Positions 24,989 to 32,934 of a stretch of DNA of 64,000 bases are shown here, one piece after another. Each line of letters begins with the position of its first letter. Position 1 is the first letter of the stretch. The notes beneath the pieces are model-generated. The model did no database searches. It was not told the DNA's origin and saw nothing but the letters and a program-made list of their open reading frames with translations. The translations under genes were made by a program, and so were the position numbers. The DNA is from an uncultured Paracoccaceae bacterium (GTDB lineage Bacteria > Pseudomonadota > Alphaproteobacteria > Rhodobacterales > Rhodobacteraceae): contig CANMPD010000015.1 of NCBI GenBank assembly GCA_947499635.1, forward strand, positions 1 through 64,000, read 5' to 3'.

Positions 24989-25984
24989 TTATTGTGCGCG
25001 GATTGCGTTCAAAAGGTCCGTTGCGCCCAGTTCGGCCGCATAGGCGTCTTGTACTGGGATCACCATATCGAGTAGTTTTTCACGGCCTGCAAATTCAGTG
25101 ACGTGGACTTGGCCAGCGTCGATCATTTGCTGCATTTTTTCCGCGTCTTGGCTGCTCTCTAGTTGGCGACCAAAGGCACCGGCTTCCACGCCAGCTTCCA
25201 AAACAGCCGTTTGGAGTGCTTCGGGCAATTTGCGGAAGGTTTTTTCTGCAACCACAATTGGGCGAACAGTTATAGCATGTTTAGTGAGCGTGATATTTGG
25301 CGCTACTTCGTAAAACTTGAGGTTCTGAATAGATGCGGCTTCGTTTTCAAATCCTGCAATGACGCCTGTTTGGATCGCATTGTAGACTTCGTTATATGCA
25401 ATCGCAGAAGGGGCGGCCTGGATGGCTGAAAAGATTTGTGCCTGAATTGGCGCACCCATCACGCGCATCTTGTGACCTGTTAAGTCGTCGATATTTGCAA
25501 TTGCATCAGCGGATGCCAAGTTTCGAACACCGCCACCAGCATAACCAATGACGCGAATATCTGCTTTGTCGAGTAGCTCGGCTTCTAGTGGTGCCATAAC
25601 GCCCGATGAAAGGGCAGTGTTCCAATGGGCTAGATCACGAAACAGGAACGGCATGTCCATGAGCGGGATAGATGGCGCGAATGTTGCCATGTTAGATGGC
25701 GCCATGATTGCGTAATCAATTGCGACACCTTGCTGTAGGAACGTTACGAAATCGCTTTCATCCCCCAATTCACCATTGAGGCGCAGGTCAAATTCAATTT
25801 CCCCGTCATAGTTCTCGCTTACCAGCTTTTCGAACTGACGTAACGTCTTGGTGTAGGCGTGCTCTTCATCGAATAAGCTCGCACCGCGCAGTGTAATGGA
25901 ATCTGCCGATGCAATAGATGTTGTTAATGCTGATGCTGCAATGGTCGCACCAAAAATTCGCGTAAAGCGTGTGTAAATAGTCAT
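24989..25984 (-). CDS. dctP: TRAP transporter substrate-binding protein (DctP), system 1
   Basis: Periplasmic solute receptor of the TRAP transporter. The start at 25984 (MTIYTRFTRIFG) is fixed by GGGAGGA 6 bases upstream; an in-frame extension of 12 codons lacks this. The 331-residue precursor has a signal peptide ending near ALTTSIASA-DS. The mature protein shows the DctP order EHAYTKTLRQFEKLVSENYD, GVAIDYAIMAPSNMATFAPS, MDMPFLFRDLAHW, GHKMRVMGAPIQAQIFSAIQ with the ligand-carboxylate Arg, and FAEVY-like NEVYNAIQTGVIAGFENEA. The substrate is not evident. It leads a dctPQM operon transcribed away from the reductase gene. Confidence 0.9.
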   Translation of the reverse strand: MTIYTRFTRIFGATIAASALTTSIASADSITLRGASLFDEEHAYTKTLRQFEKLVSENYDGEIEFDLRLNGELGDESDFVTFLQQGVAIDYAIMAPSNMATFAPSIPLMDMPFLFRDLAHWNTALSSGVMAPLEAELLDKADIRVIGYAGGGVRNLASADAIANIDDLTGHKMRVMGAPIQAQIFSAIQAAPSAIAYNEVYNAIQTGVIAGFENEAASIQNLKFYEVAPNITLTKHAITVRPIVVAEKTFRKLPEALQTAVLEAGVEAGAFGRQLESSQDAEKMQQMIDAGQVHVTEFAGREKLLDMVIPVQDAYAAELGATDLLNAIRAQ

Positions 25985-26056
25985 GATATCCTCCCAGAAT
26001 AAGCCCGATCTCTCCTCCAAGATCGTTCGAGCTTTGGGTGATTAAGACGTATGAAT

Positions 26057-26092
26057 TTGTAATCTGTCAACTAACATTTGTAATTATTTGCA
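26057..26092 (-). promoter_or_regulatory. Paired candidate operators upstream of dctP (system 1)
   Basis: Two related boxes lie in the dctP promoter region: TTGTAATCTGTCA from 26057 and TTGTAATTATTTGCA (26078-26092), spaced 21 bases start to start. The second shares TTGTAATTATTTG exactly with a box ahead of dctP of system 2. The remaining intergenic DNA (26021-26496) has no supported gene. Confidence 0.5.
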
Positions 26093-26395
26093 TTGCAAAT
26101 TTAATATTGCTCGGATACGACGAGGCGAGATTTCGTCCGTTGGAGGGTCTAAATGGCGATATTCACGCGGGAAGTGGGACGTAGTTTTCCTGCATTTAGA
26201 TTGTATTTTGCTCGTGATGTTTGTGCCGTTTGATTGTGAAATTGGATTTATTATCAGTATGTTGCATAAATAAACGTCAAATGTTTAAAGTGGCTTTCCC
26301 CATACATGGTGTTAGACTGACGACATATGAGGTGTGCAACGTTCTTACCTCATCACTTGATGGGCGCGCAGAAGTGTCTGTCCTGGGAGAGAAAG

Positions 26396-26418
26396 TTGTA
26401 AACTGCTTGCAGTTTGCA
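26396..26418 (+). promoter_or_regulatory. Candidate operator upstream of the reductase gene
   Basis: TTGTAAACTGCTTGCAGTTTGCA contains the near-perfect palindrome AAACTGC-TT-GCAGTTT and begins with the TTGTAA half shared by other sites of the locus. It lies about 80 bases before the start codon of the short-chain dehydrogenase. Confidence 0.45.
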
Positions 26419-26496
26419 TCGACATTCACAGCTTTTGAGCAGACGGGACTGCCTGTCGATCAAGGCTGTGCTAAGTTTTGAAAACCGGAGGAAACT

Positions 26497-27243
26497 ATGA
26501 AATTCAAAGGTAAAGTAGCAATTGTTACTGGTGGTGGTCGCGATATCGGTCGTGCCTGTGTGATGGATTTGGCTGCACAGGGTGCAAAAGTTGCTATTAA
26601 CTATCATGCGAGCTCCGAGGGTGCAGAATCTGCCGTTGCGGAAATCAAGGCTGCTGGTGGCGAAGCTTTTGCAATGCAAGGTGACATGACCAAAGAAGCG
26701 GACGTTCAGGCACTGGTTGCCAAGACTGTTGCAGAGTTCGGTAAAGTTGACATTCTAACACATGTGACGGGCGGTATTCTTGCGCGCGTCAATATGGATG
26801 TAATGACGGTCGCTCACTGGCAAGCCGTTATGGATGTGAACCTGACATCTTTTGTTTTGATGGTGCGTGACTGCCTACCGCATATGGGTGAAGGGTCATC
26901 TATTGTATCCATCGCGTCCCAAGCAGGTCGTGACGGCGGTGGCGGTGGCGCAACGGCGTACGGTGCTTCCAAAGGTGCAATCATGACGTTAACGCGCGGT
27001 TTGGCCAAAGAATTGGGTCCAAAGATTCGCGTCAACTCCCTGTGCCCAGGTATGATCGACACGGATTTCCACAACATCTTTACCAAAGACGAAGTGCGCG
27101 CGCATGTTGCGAGTATCACACCGCTCAAGCGTGAAGGTACATCGGAAGAAGTTGCTAAGGCTGCAAGCTTTCTAGCATCTGACGAAGCGTCCTTTATCAC
27201 CGGCGCAAATGTCGACATCAATGGTGGTTTGGTCTTCTCGTAA
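26497..27243 (+). CDS. Short-chain dehydrogenase/reductase, probable uronate-pathway reductase
   Basis: Classical SDR of 248 residues with the NAD(P) loop VTGGGRDIGRA, the VMDVN Asn115, Ser141 (IVSIASQAG), and the Tyr155/Lys159 pair in AYGASKG. The C-terminus ends ITGANVDINGGLVFS, where the family commonly has DGG. The start is supported by GGAGGAA. The locus context (kdgK, kdgF-like cupin, TRAP systems) makes a 4-deoxy-5-hexoseulose uronate reductase that yields KDG, or a KduD-like enzyme, the most likely role. I have no residue that fixes the substrate. The cofactor is not certain; the arginine in the Gly-rich loop could favour NADPH. Confidence 0.82.
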   Translation: MKFKGKVAIVTGGGRDIGRACVMDLAAQGAKVAINYHASSEGAESAVAEIKAAGGEAFAMQGDMTKEADVQALVAKTVAEFGKVDILTHVTGGILARVNMDVMTVAHWQAVMDVNLTSFVLMVRDCLPHMGEGSSIVSIASQAGRDGGGGGATAYGASKGAIMTLTRGLAKELGPKIRVNSLCPGMIDTDFHNIFTKDEVRAHVASITPLKREGTSEEVAKAASFLASDEASFITGANVDINGGLVFS

Positions 27244-27267
27244 GGCTTTGACCGATCATGAATTTTT

Positions 27268-27297
27268 ATGGCGGCCCTTTGTGGTCGCCATGATTTT
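27268..27297 (+). terminator. Hairpin after the reductase gene
   Basis: ATGGCGGCC (27268-27276) and GGTCGCCAT (27283-27291) form a 9-bp stem with one G-U pair and a 6-base loop, followed by GATTTT. It can limit read-through into the aldehyde dehydrogenase gene 67 bases further on. Confidence 0.65.
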
Positions 27298-27363
27298 GGC
27301 GGGACCACATCTGCTGGGCCATATTCGACTGGGCTTGATAGCCCATAGCTGAAGGAAAGAATC

Positions 27364-28872
27364 ATGCTGACAGGAAAACATCTGATTGCTGGTGAATGGG
27401 TTGAGTCAGAGACCACCTTTGCCAATGAACCGGTCTCTGGTGAGGCGGATCACTTCGCCGTAGGGTCCGTTGAGCTGGTTAACCGTGCGGTGGAAGCTGC
27501 CGAAGAGGCCTTCTGGAGCTATGGTTACAGCTCAGGCGCAACACGCGCTGCGTTTTTACGTCGGATTGCCGACGAAATCGACGCACGTGGTGAAGACATC
27601 ACAGCACAAGGCGTGAAAGAAACAGGCCTGCCTGAGGCACGTTTGAATGGCGAACGTGGCCGTACAGTTGGCCAGTTGCGCTTGTTTGCTGACGTTGTTG
27701 AAGAAGGATCTCATCTGGATGTGCGCCATGACGAAGCGCTGCCAGATCGCGCACCGTTGCCACGCCCTGATTTGCGGTTGATGCAGCGCCCAATTGGTCC
27801 TGTTGCTGTATTTGGTGCGTCTAACTTTCCGTTGGCATTTTCTACGGCGGGTGGTGACACCGCCGCTGCGTTGGCGGCAGGTTGCCCTGTTGTTGTGAAA
27901 GGTCACTCTGCGCATCCGGGGGTCTCTGATATCGTGGCACAAGCCATCGCCGCGGCGATCAAAGCTTGTGACGTCCCTGCGGGCGTCTTTAGCCAGATCC
28001 AAGGTGGATCACGTGCGGTTGGAACGGCTGTCGTGCAACATCCACTGATTCGTGCTGTTGGTTTTACAGGCTCTCTGGGTGGTGGTCGTGCCCTGTTCGA
28101 TCTATGCGCGGCACGTCCAGAACCTATTCCATTCTTTGGTGAACTTGGATCCGTTAACCCGATGTTCATGTTGCCAGAAGCGCTCAAGGCGCGAGGCTCT
28201 GCACTTGCGGCGGGGTGGGCACAATCTCTGACGATGGGCGCGGGACAATTCTGCACGAACCCTGGGATCGCGGTTGTGCTTGAAGGGCCAGACGGCGAAG
28301 CTTTTGTAAAAGAAGCTGCTGCTGGGTTGGAGCCTGTTGCGGCTCAGACGATGTTAACCAATGGTATTGGCGCGGCTTATCAGGCTGGATGTGACCGTAT
28401 GAATAATGCAGCTGAGGTTGCGACTGTGCTTCCGGGTGCATATTCAGATCGTGAGGCCTCTCCGGCGTTGTTTACAACCACGGGCGATGCATGGTTAGCA
28501 AATGCTGACCTGAGCGAAGAAGTATTTGGTCCGCTGGGCGTTGTCGTAACGGTTCGGGATGCAGCGCAAATGCTTGAGCTTGCACGTTCGCTTGAAGGTC
28601 AATTGACATGTACGCTGCACATGGATGCAGGTGATACGGATCAAGCACGTGTGCTTATGCCGACACTTGAACGCAAAGCTGGGCGGGTTTTGGCCAATGG
28701 TTTCCCGACGGGCGTCGAAGTGAGTGCGACGATGGTGCATGGCGGTCCATACCCCGCCTCGACAAACTTTGGCGCTACATCCGTAGGGACGATGTCTATC
28801 CGCCGTTTCTTGCGTCCTGTGTGCTACCAGAATTTACCAACAGAGATTCTACCTGCTGAATTACAGGCTTAA
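27364..28872 (+). CDS. Aldehyde dehydrogenase, alpha-ketoglutarate-semialdehyde type
   Basis: NAD(P)-dependent aldehyde dehydrogenase of 502 residues, resembling 2,5-dioxovalerate (alpha-ketoglutaric semialdehyde) dehydrogenases. These finish oxidative uronate, aldarate or pentose pathways by forming 2-oxoglutarate. The catalytic Glu is in FFGELGSVNP (Glu260) and the nucleophile in GAGQFCTNPG (Cys297). The N-terminus LTGKHLIAGEWVESETTF, the nucleotide region GPVAVFGASNFPLAFSTAGG and the Pro/Thr-rich C-terminus VHGGPYPASTNFG are typical for this subgroup. The start has AAGGAAAG upstream. Its presence suggests the locus also handles a keto-deoxy aldarate branch, not only KDG. Confidence 0.85.
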   Translation: MLTGKHLIAGEWVESETTFANEPVSGEADHFAVGSVELVNRAVEAAEEAFWSYGYSSGATRAAFLRRIADEIDARGEDITAQGVKETGLPEARLNGERGRTVGQLRLFADVVEEGSHLDVRHDEALPDRAPLPRPDLRLMQRPIGPVAVFGASNFPLAFSTAGGDTAAALAAGCPVVVKGHSAHPGVSDIVAQAIAAAIKACDVPAGVFSQIQGGSRAVGTAVVQHPLIRAVGFTGSLGGGRALFDLCAARPEPIPFFGELGSVNPMFMLPEALKARGSALAAGWAQSLTMGAGQFCTNPGIAVVLEGPDGEAFVKEAAAGLEPVAAQTMLTNGIGAAYQAGCDRMNNAAEVATVLPGAYSDREASPALFTTTGDAWLANADLSEEVFGPLGVVVTVRDAAQMLELARSLEGQLTCTLHMDAGDTDQARVLMPTLERKAGRVLANGFPTGVEVSATMVHGGPYPASTNFGATSVGTMSIRRFLRPVCYQNLPTEILPAELQA

Positions 28873-28920
28873 CGGGCTATTTATTGGGTTTACGGACCCA
28901 TCGTTCTGTCGAGAATTGGC

Positions 28921-28960
28921 AATACAAAAGGCGGGCTGTTGTGGCTCGCCTTTTGTATTT
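28921..28960 (+). terminator. Strong terminator after the aldehyde dehydrogenase gene
   Basis: AATACAAAAGGCG (28921-28933) and CGCCTTTTGTATT (28947-28959) form a perfect 13-bp stem with a 13-base loop. The 3' arm provides the T-rich tail. Confidence 0.85.
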
Positions 28961-29330
28961 GGTGGCTTGGTCTAGACCTCAATGCTTGCCAATTTTGGAT
29001 TATGAGCCTCAAATGAAAGAAGTTGGAGGTGAGATTCGGAGTTCGAATCTTGTGTCTCTCACTCTATTTTACGTCTGAGTGCGTCTGTTTTGGAGGAAAA
29101 ACGAGCCAATCTCGTAGTTCGACGCATAAGAAAATTACAATATGCTCGAGATTTTAAGTCCAATGTTACTTTGGTTTGGAAATTGTTACACTGAAAAACA
29201 TCGTAATATCTGATAGATAAGAGGTTTTAGAGGGTAACATTTGTAAAATTAAGATGGTGGATAATGAAAATCTTGTAATTATTTGTAAGTTTATCTAAGG
29301 ATTACGTGACAAACTTTTGGGAGGAAAACT
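28961..29330 (+). promoter_or_regulatory. Long promoter region of TRAP system 2 with two operator-like boxes
   Basis: No gene is seen in these 370 bases, which are AT-rich near the end. TTGTAAAATTAAG (29241-29253) and TTGTAATTATTTGTAA (29273-29288) start 32 bases apart. The second is the imperfect palindrome CTTGTAATTATTTGTAAG and shares 13 bases with the box ahead of dctP of system 1. A short stem AGATTCG/CGAATCT sits at 29032-29050. The dctP ribosome site is GGGAGG. Confidence 0.5.
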
Positions 29331-30320
29331 ATGTCACTACGTTTCTCGACATCTATTGCGACTATTGCGGTTGCCGCTGTGTGCGGTTTGACTGTTGCTG
29401 GTTCAGCTCAAGCTGAAAACCTGCGCGGCTGGAATGTACACGTTGAAGACTATCCCGTGTCTCACGGCATGGAAGCATTTGTAAAAGAAATCACCGATAA
29501 GACAGACAGTGAGATTACTGGGAAAGTTTTCCACGGCGGTGTTTTAGGATCTCAGCCTGACGCGATTGAACAGCTGCGCCTTGGCGCCCTGGATTTTGGT
29601 GTATTCAGCATGGGTCCTGTTGGTCAGGTTGTACCTGAAGCAAGCATCGTGTCTCTGCCTTTCATTTTCAGCTCTGTGGAGGCAATGTATGAGCTGATGG
29701 ACGGTGAAGCAGGCGAAGCGATTAACGCAGGTCTCGAAGCCAAAGGTATCAAAGCACTGGGTTACTATGACGCCGGTGCACGTAGCTTCTATAACTCCAA
29801 AAAGGCGATCAATACGCCAGCGGACGTTGAAGGCATGAAAGTGCGCGTCATGAACAACGATTTGTTCGTTGGTATGATTGAAGCGATGGGCGGTAACGCG
29901 ACACCAATGGCATTCGCAGAGGTTTACCAATCTCTGAAAACCGGTGTTGTTGATGGTGCGGAAAACAATCCACCGTCTTATGAGTCGACCAACCACTTTG
30001 AGGTCGCTGGCTTTTATTCATTGTCTCAGCACCTGATCATTCCTGAGTGCCTATGCATGTCTCTGCGTACGTGGAACAAGCTGACACCAGAACAGCAAGA
30101 AATTGTTGCTGCAGCTGGTAAGCATTCTACGGATTACCAACGTGAGCTGTGGCAGGAGCGCGAAGTCGCATCCATGGACAAAGTTGTCGATTCAGGCGTC
30201 GAAGTGAATATTATTAAAGACAAAGCGCCATTTCAGGCAGCGATGGAACCTGTTTATGCAACCTTCTTGGAAGCAAACCCAGACCTGACACCGTTGGTTG
30301 AATTGTTCAGATCTAAATAA
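29331..30320 (+). CDS. dctP: TRAP transporter substrate-binding protein (DctP), system 2
   Basis: Periplasmic receptor of a second TRAP system. The 329-residue precursor has a signal peptide (IATIAVAAVCGLTVAGSAQA, cleavage near residue 28). The conserved series follows: GVLGSQPDAIEQLRLGALDF, VSLPFIFSSVEAMYELMDGE, GMKVRVMNNDLFVGMIEAMG with the ligand Arg, and AEVYQSLKTGVVDGAENNPP. ESTNHFEVAGFYSLSQH follows as in hexuronate- and other sugar-acid-type receptors, though ligand specificity cannot be read reliably. It differs clearly from the receptor of system 1, so the two transporters probably take different substrates. GGGAGGAAA precedes the ATG. Confidence 0.92.
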   Translation: MSLRFSTSIATIAVAAVCGLTVAGSAQAENLRGWNVHVEDYPVSHGMEAFVKEITDKTDSEITGKVFHGGVLGSQPDAIEQLRLGALDFGVFSMGPVGQVVPEASIVSLPFIFSSVEAMYELMDGEAGEAINAGLEAKGIKALGYYDAGARSFYNSKKAINTPADVEGMKVRVMNNDLFVGMIEAMGGNATPMAFAEVYQSLKTGVVDGAENNPPSYESTNHFEVAGFYSLSQHLIIPECLCMSLRTWNKLTPEQQEIVAAAGKHSTDYQRELWQEREVASMDKVVDSGVEVNIIKDKAPFQAAMEPVYATFLEANPDLTPLVELFRSK

Positions 30321-30347
30321 ATCCTGATCGTTCAAATACAATAATCT

Positions 30348-30379
30348 CGCCCCCCCCTTCGACCTGATAGGGAGGGGCG
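30348..30379 (+). terminator. Intra-operon hairpin between dctP and dctQ, system 2
   Basis: CGCCCCCCCC (30348-30357) pairs with GGGAGGGGCG (30370-30379) over 10 positions with one mismatch and a 12-base loop. It occupies the same operon position as the hairpin of system 1 although the sequence differs. Confidence 0.65.
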
Positions 30380-30399
30380 TTCCATACTAGGGAGCGGGA

Positions 30400-30945
30400 A
30401 TGGCACACTATTCAGAAGATCAGGCGTCACAACATTGGGTGATTACGGCTCAATCATTATTAGCACGTTTGTGCATCTTGGTTGCATCGATCGCGATGGT
30501 TGTCCTTGTGGTTACTTTCGGGTGGCTCGTGTTTGGGCGATATGTACTGAACGTAACTCCAACGTGGGTTGAGCAGCTTGCGCTCGTACTAATCTGTTAT
30601 ATTGCATTTATTGGCGCTGCGGTTGGTATCTACGAACAAACGCACCTTGGCGTTACAGTGTTTCGTGATTTGTTGCCGAAACAGATGCGCCGTATTGTCT
30701 TACTATTTACGGACGTTGTCCTTGCAGGGTTTGGCTTCTTTATGTTGTCTGCGAGCCTTGAATTATTTGAATTTGGCTGGAGCACACTTTTGCCGATGCT
30801 CAATATTCCTGAAAGTATTCGTACACTGCCATCGGTTTTGTGCGGCGGTTTGATCATGCTATTTTGTGGCCTTCGTATCGTACTGCGCACGATTGATTTG
30901 ACCTACAACACACAATTCGTACCCGACCAAGAAGAAGACTACTGA
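30400..30945 (+). CDS. dctQ: TRAP transporter small permease (DctQ), system 2
   Basis: Small membrane component of 181 residues with four predicted helices (LCILVASIAMVVLVVTFGWL; ALVLICYIAFIGAAVGIYEQ; VLLFTDVVLAGFGFFMLSAS; LPSVLCGGLIMLFCGLRIVL). It has the DctQ-type TPTWVEQLALVLICYIAF before helix 2. GGGAGCGGGA precedes the ATG. Its TGA is one base from the dctM start, so the two permeases are coupled. An acidic C-terminal tail (PDQEEDY) is cytoplasmic. Confidence 0.9.
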   Translation: MAHYSEDQASQHWVITAQSLLARLCILVASIAMVVLVVTFGWLVFGRYVLNVTPTWVEQLALVLICYIAFIGAAVGIYEQTHLGVTVFRDLLPKQMRRIVLLFTDVVLAGFGFFMLSASLELFEFGWSTLLPMLNIPESIRTLPSVLCGGLIMLFCGLRIVLRTIDLTYNTQFVPDQEEDY

Positions 30946-30946
30946 T

Positions 30947-32227
30947 ATGGGCCTGACTATTCTCCTCGGCGTATTTGCCGCTTCTGTTGTTGTGGGGATC
31001 CCAGTGGCCTTTGCCATGGGCCTCTCGGCGCTCATCGCCTTCTGGTATGAAGGCTTTCCTTTGATGATTACATTCCAACGGGCCGTATCTGGTGTGTCGG
31101 TGTTCTCGTTATTGGCAATTCCGTTCTTTGTCTTTGCCGGTGAACTGATGTTACACGGCGGCATCGCAATCCGTTTGGTCCGTTTCGCGCAATCATTGGT
31201 TGGCCATGTTCGTGGCGGTTTGGCGTCCGTAAACATTTTCTCATCAATGTTATTCGGCGGTATTTCTGGCTCTGCCATTGCCGATATCTCGGCACTTGGG
31301 TCGCTTTTGATTCCCGTCATGAAAGAGCGTGGATATCGTCCTGATTATGCGGTGAACGTGACAGTGACATCGTCAATTGCAGGTATCGTCATTCCGCCCA
31401 GCCACAACATGATCATTTTTGCTGTTGCTGCGGGCGGCGGGATTTCTATCTCCAAACTCTTCCTGGCGGGCGTTGTACCGGGTCTCTTGATGTGTACCTG
31501 TCTTGCCATTGCAGCTTACTTCATTGCCCTTAAACACAACTATCCCGCAGAGCCTTTCCCTGGTTGGAGAGCCGTTGCGATGTCAGCCGTATCCGCTGTG
31601 CCTGGTTTGATTACGGCGGTTATCATTGTGGGTGGTGTTTTGTCTGGTATCTTTACCGTGACGGAATCTGGTGCCTTTGGTGCGATCTATGCTCTGCTGC
31701 TGACAGCCTTTTGTTATCGCACGTTGACGTGGGAAGGGTTCGTGACATCTGTTACTCAGGCCGTGCGTACCACTGCGATGGTTATGATCCTGATTTCGTT
31801 TGCGAGCTCGTTTGCATATTTGCTGGCGCTGTACCAGGTGCCGGAAAAGCTGGGCGATTTGTTGATCGGGATTTCCGAAAACAAATTTGTCATCCTCATG
31901 ATGATCAACGTAATCTTGCTGATGCTTGGGATGATCATGGATATGGCGGCTTTGATCTTGATCTGTACGCCAATCTTCCTTCCTATCGCCAAAAGCATCG
32001 GTATGGATCCAACGCAATTTGGTATCATGATGCTGATCAACCTTGGTCTTGGATTGTGTACGCCGCCCGTGGGAACCTGTCTGTTTGTTGGTTGTGCCGT
32101 TGGCAAGATCAAGATTGAACAGGCGCTTAAATCCATCTGGCCATTCTATCTGGCTTTGTTGGGTGCTTTGATCTTGATCACCTACGTACCTGCGTTTTCA
32201 CTATGGCTGCCGTCTATTCTGGATTGA
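30947..32227 (+). CDS. dctM: TRAP transporter large permease (DctM), system 2
   Basis: Large membrane subunit of 426 residues. Family signatures are LAIPFFVFAGELMLHGGIAI, NIFSSMLFGGISGSAIADIS, VTVTSSIAGIVIPPSHNMII and MLINLGLGLCTPPVGTCLFV. Uptake is driven by an ion gradient, and the receptor is encoded two genes upstream. It ends the uronate locus and is followed 31 bases later by a strong terminator. The motif differences from system 1 (IPPSHNMI against IPPSILMI) support a separate subfamily. Confidence 0.93.
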   Translation: MGLTILLGVFAASVVVGIPVAFAMGLSALIAFWYEGFPLMITFQRAVSGVSVFSLLAIPFFVFAGELMLHGGIAIRLVRFAQSLVGHVRGGLASVNIFSSMLFGGISGSAIADISALGSLLIPVMKERGYRPDYAVNVTVTSSIAGIVIPPSHNMIIFAVAAGGGISISKLFLAGVVPGLLMCTCLAIAAYFIALKHNYPAEPFPGWRAVAMSAVSAVPGLITAVIIVGGVLSGIFTVTESGAFGAIYALLLTAFCYRTLTWEGFVTSVTQAVRTTAMVMILISFASSFAYLLALYQVPEKLGDLLIGISENKFVILMMINVILLMLGMIMDMAALILICTPIFLPIAKSIGMDPTQFGIMMLINLGLGLCTPPVGTCLFVGCAVGKIKIEQALKSIWPFYLALLGALILITYVPAFSLWLPSILD

Positions 32228-32256
32228 TCTAAAAAGCCTAAGTTTAATGTGTCTGA

Positions 32257-32292
32257 CGCGCCCCGATACCTGTTGGTGTCGGGGCGTGTTGT
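32257..32292 (+). terminator. Terminator closing the TRAP 2 operon
   Basis: CGCCCCGATACC (32259-32270) and GGTGTCGGGGCG (32275-32286) form a 12-bp stem with one G-U pair and a TGTT tetraloop, followed by TGTTGTGTTT. Confidence 0.88.
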
Positions 32293-32419
32293 GTTTAGAG
32301 GTCGGTTGATTGAAGCCAGCACTGTCAAGGTTGCCTGCCTCTCATTTTCTTCACACAGAGCTGGGTTCTTTCTACATCCTTCTCTGGCGTCTTGTTGCTG
32401 CACATAGTAGTCAGGCGCA

Positions 32420-32878
32420 ATGTTAGATCTTTATGCATATACAGATGGAGCTTGCTCTGGAAACCCGGGACCCGGGGGCTGGGGTGTTCTGATGCGCGCG
32501 ATTGATGGCGGTGGCGAAATTGCCAAGGAACGCGAGCTGCAAGGCGGTGAAGCCTTGACGACGAATAACCAGATGGAGCTCATGGCAGCGATTAGCGCCC
32601 TAGAGAGCTTATCACGCCCGTCAAAGATCACGATCGTGACGGACAGTGCCTATGTTAAAAATGGCGTGACTGGCTGGATTTTTGGTTGGAAGAAAAACGG
32701 CTGGAAAACAGCGGCCAAAAAGCCGGTTAAAAATGTTGAACTGTGGAAGCGATTGGACGCGGCTCAAGGTCAGCATCAGGTGACGTGGGAATGGGTCAAA
32801 GGTCATGCTGGCCACCCTGAAAACGAGCGTGCGGATGAGTTGGCACGTGCAGGCATGGCGCCGTTCAAGAAAAAATAA
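32420..32878 (+). CDS. rnhA: Ribonuclease HI
   Basis: Cleaves the RNA strand of RNA-DNA hybrids (R-loops, Okazaki primers) in the cytoplasm. The 152-residue enzyme has all four metal-binding carboxylates: Asp9 ([16 protein letters not shown]), Glu53 ([10 protein letters not shown]), Asp75 (VTDSAYV) and Asp139 (ENERADELA). It also has His129 in [12 protein letters not shown] and the basic handle [17 protein letters not shown]. Length and order match the bacterial type-1 enzyme. It converges with trpS over a shared hairpin. Confidence 0.97.
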   Translation: MLDLYAYTDGACSGNPGPGGWGVLMRAIDGGGEIAKERELQGGEALTTNNQMELMAAISALESLSRPSKITIVTDSAYVKNGVTGWIFGWKKNGWKTAAKKPVKNVELWKRLDAAQGQHQVTWEWVKGHAGHPENERADELARAGMAPFKKK

Positions 32879-32899
32879 AGCCACCCTGAGGCGGCTTTA
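32877..32899 (+). terminator. Hairpin between rnhA and convergent trpS
   Basis: AAAGCCACC and GGCGGCTTT flank a CTGA loop, giving a stem with one mismatch followed by ATATTG. It may serve both genes. Confidence 0.55.
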
Positions 32900-32934
32900 T
32901 ATTGAACTAGAGGCGTGATTCTAAAAACAGTCTC

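Noticed and set aside
26281-26481. Small plus-strand frame of about 66 codons before the reductase gene
   Set aside because: No ribosome site and it spans the putative operator; more likely untranslated leader.
29031-29050. tRNA T-arm-like stem (AGATTCG-GAGTT-CGAATCT) containing GTTCGAATC
   Set aside because: The stem is 7 bp instead of 5, and no acceptor, D or anticodon arm could be fitted around it.
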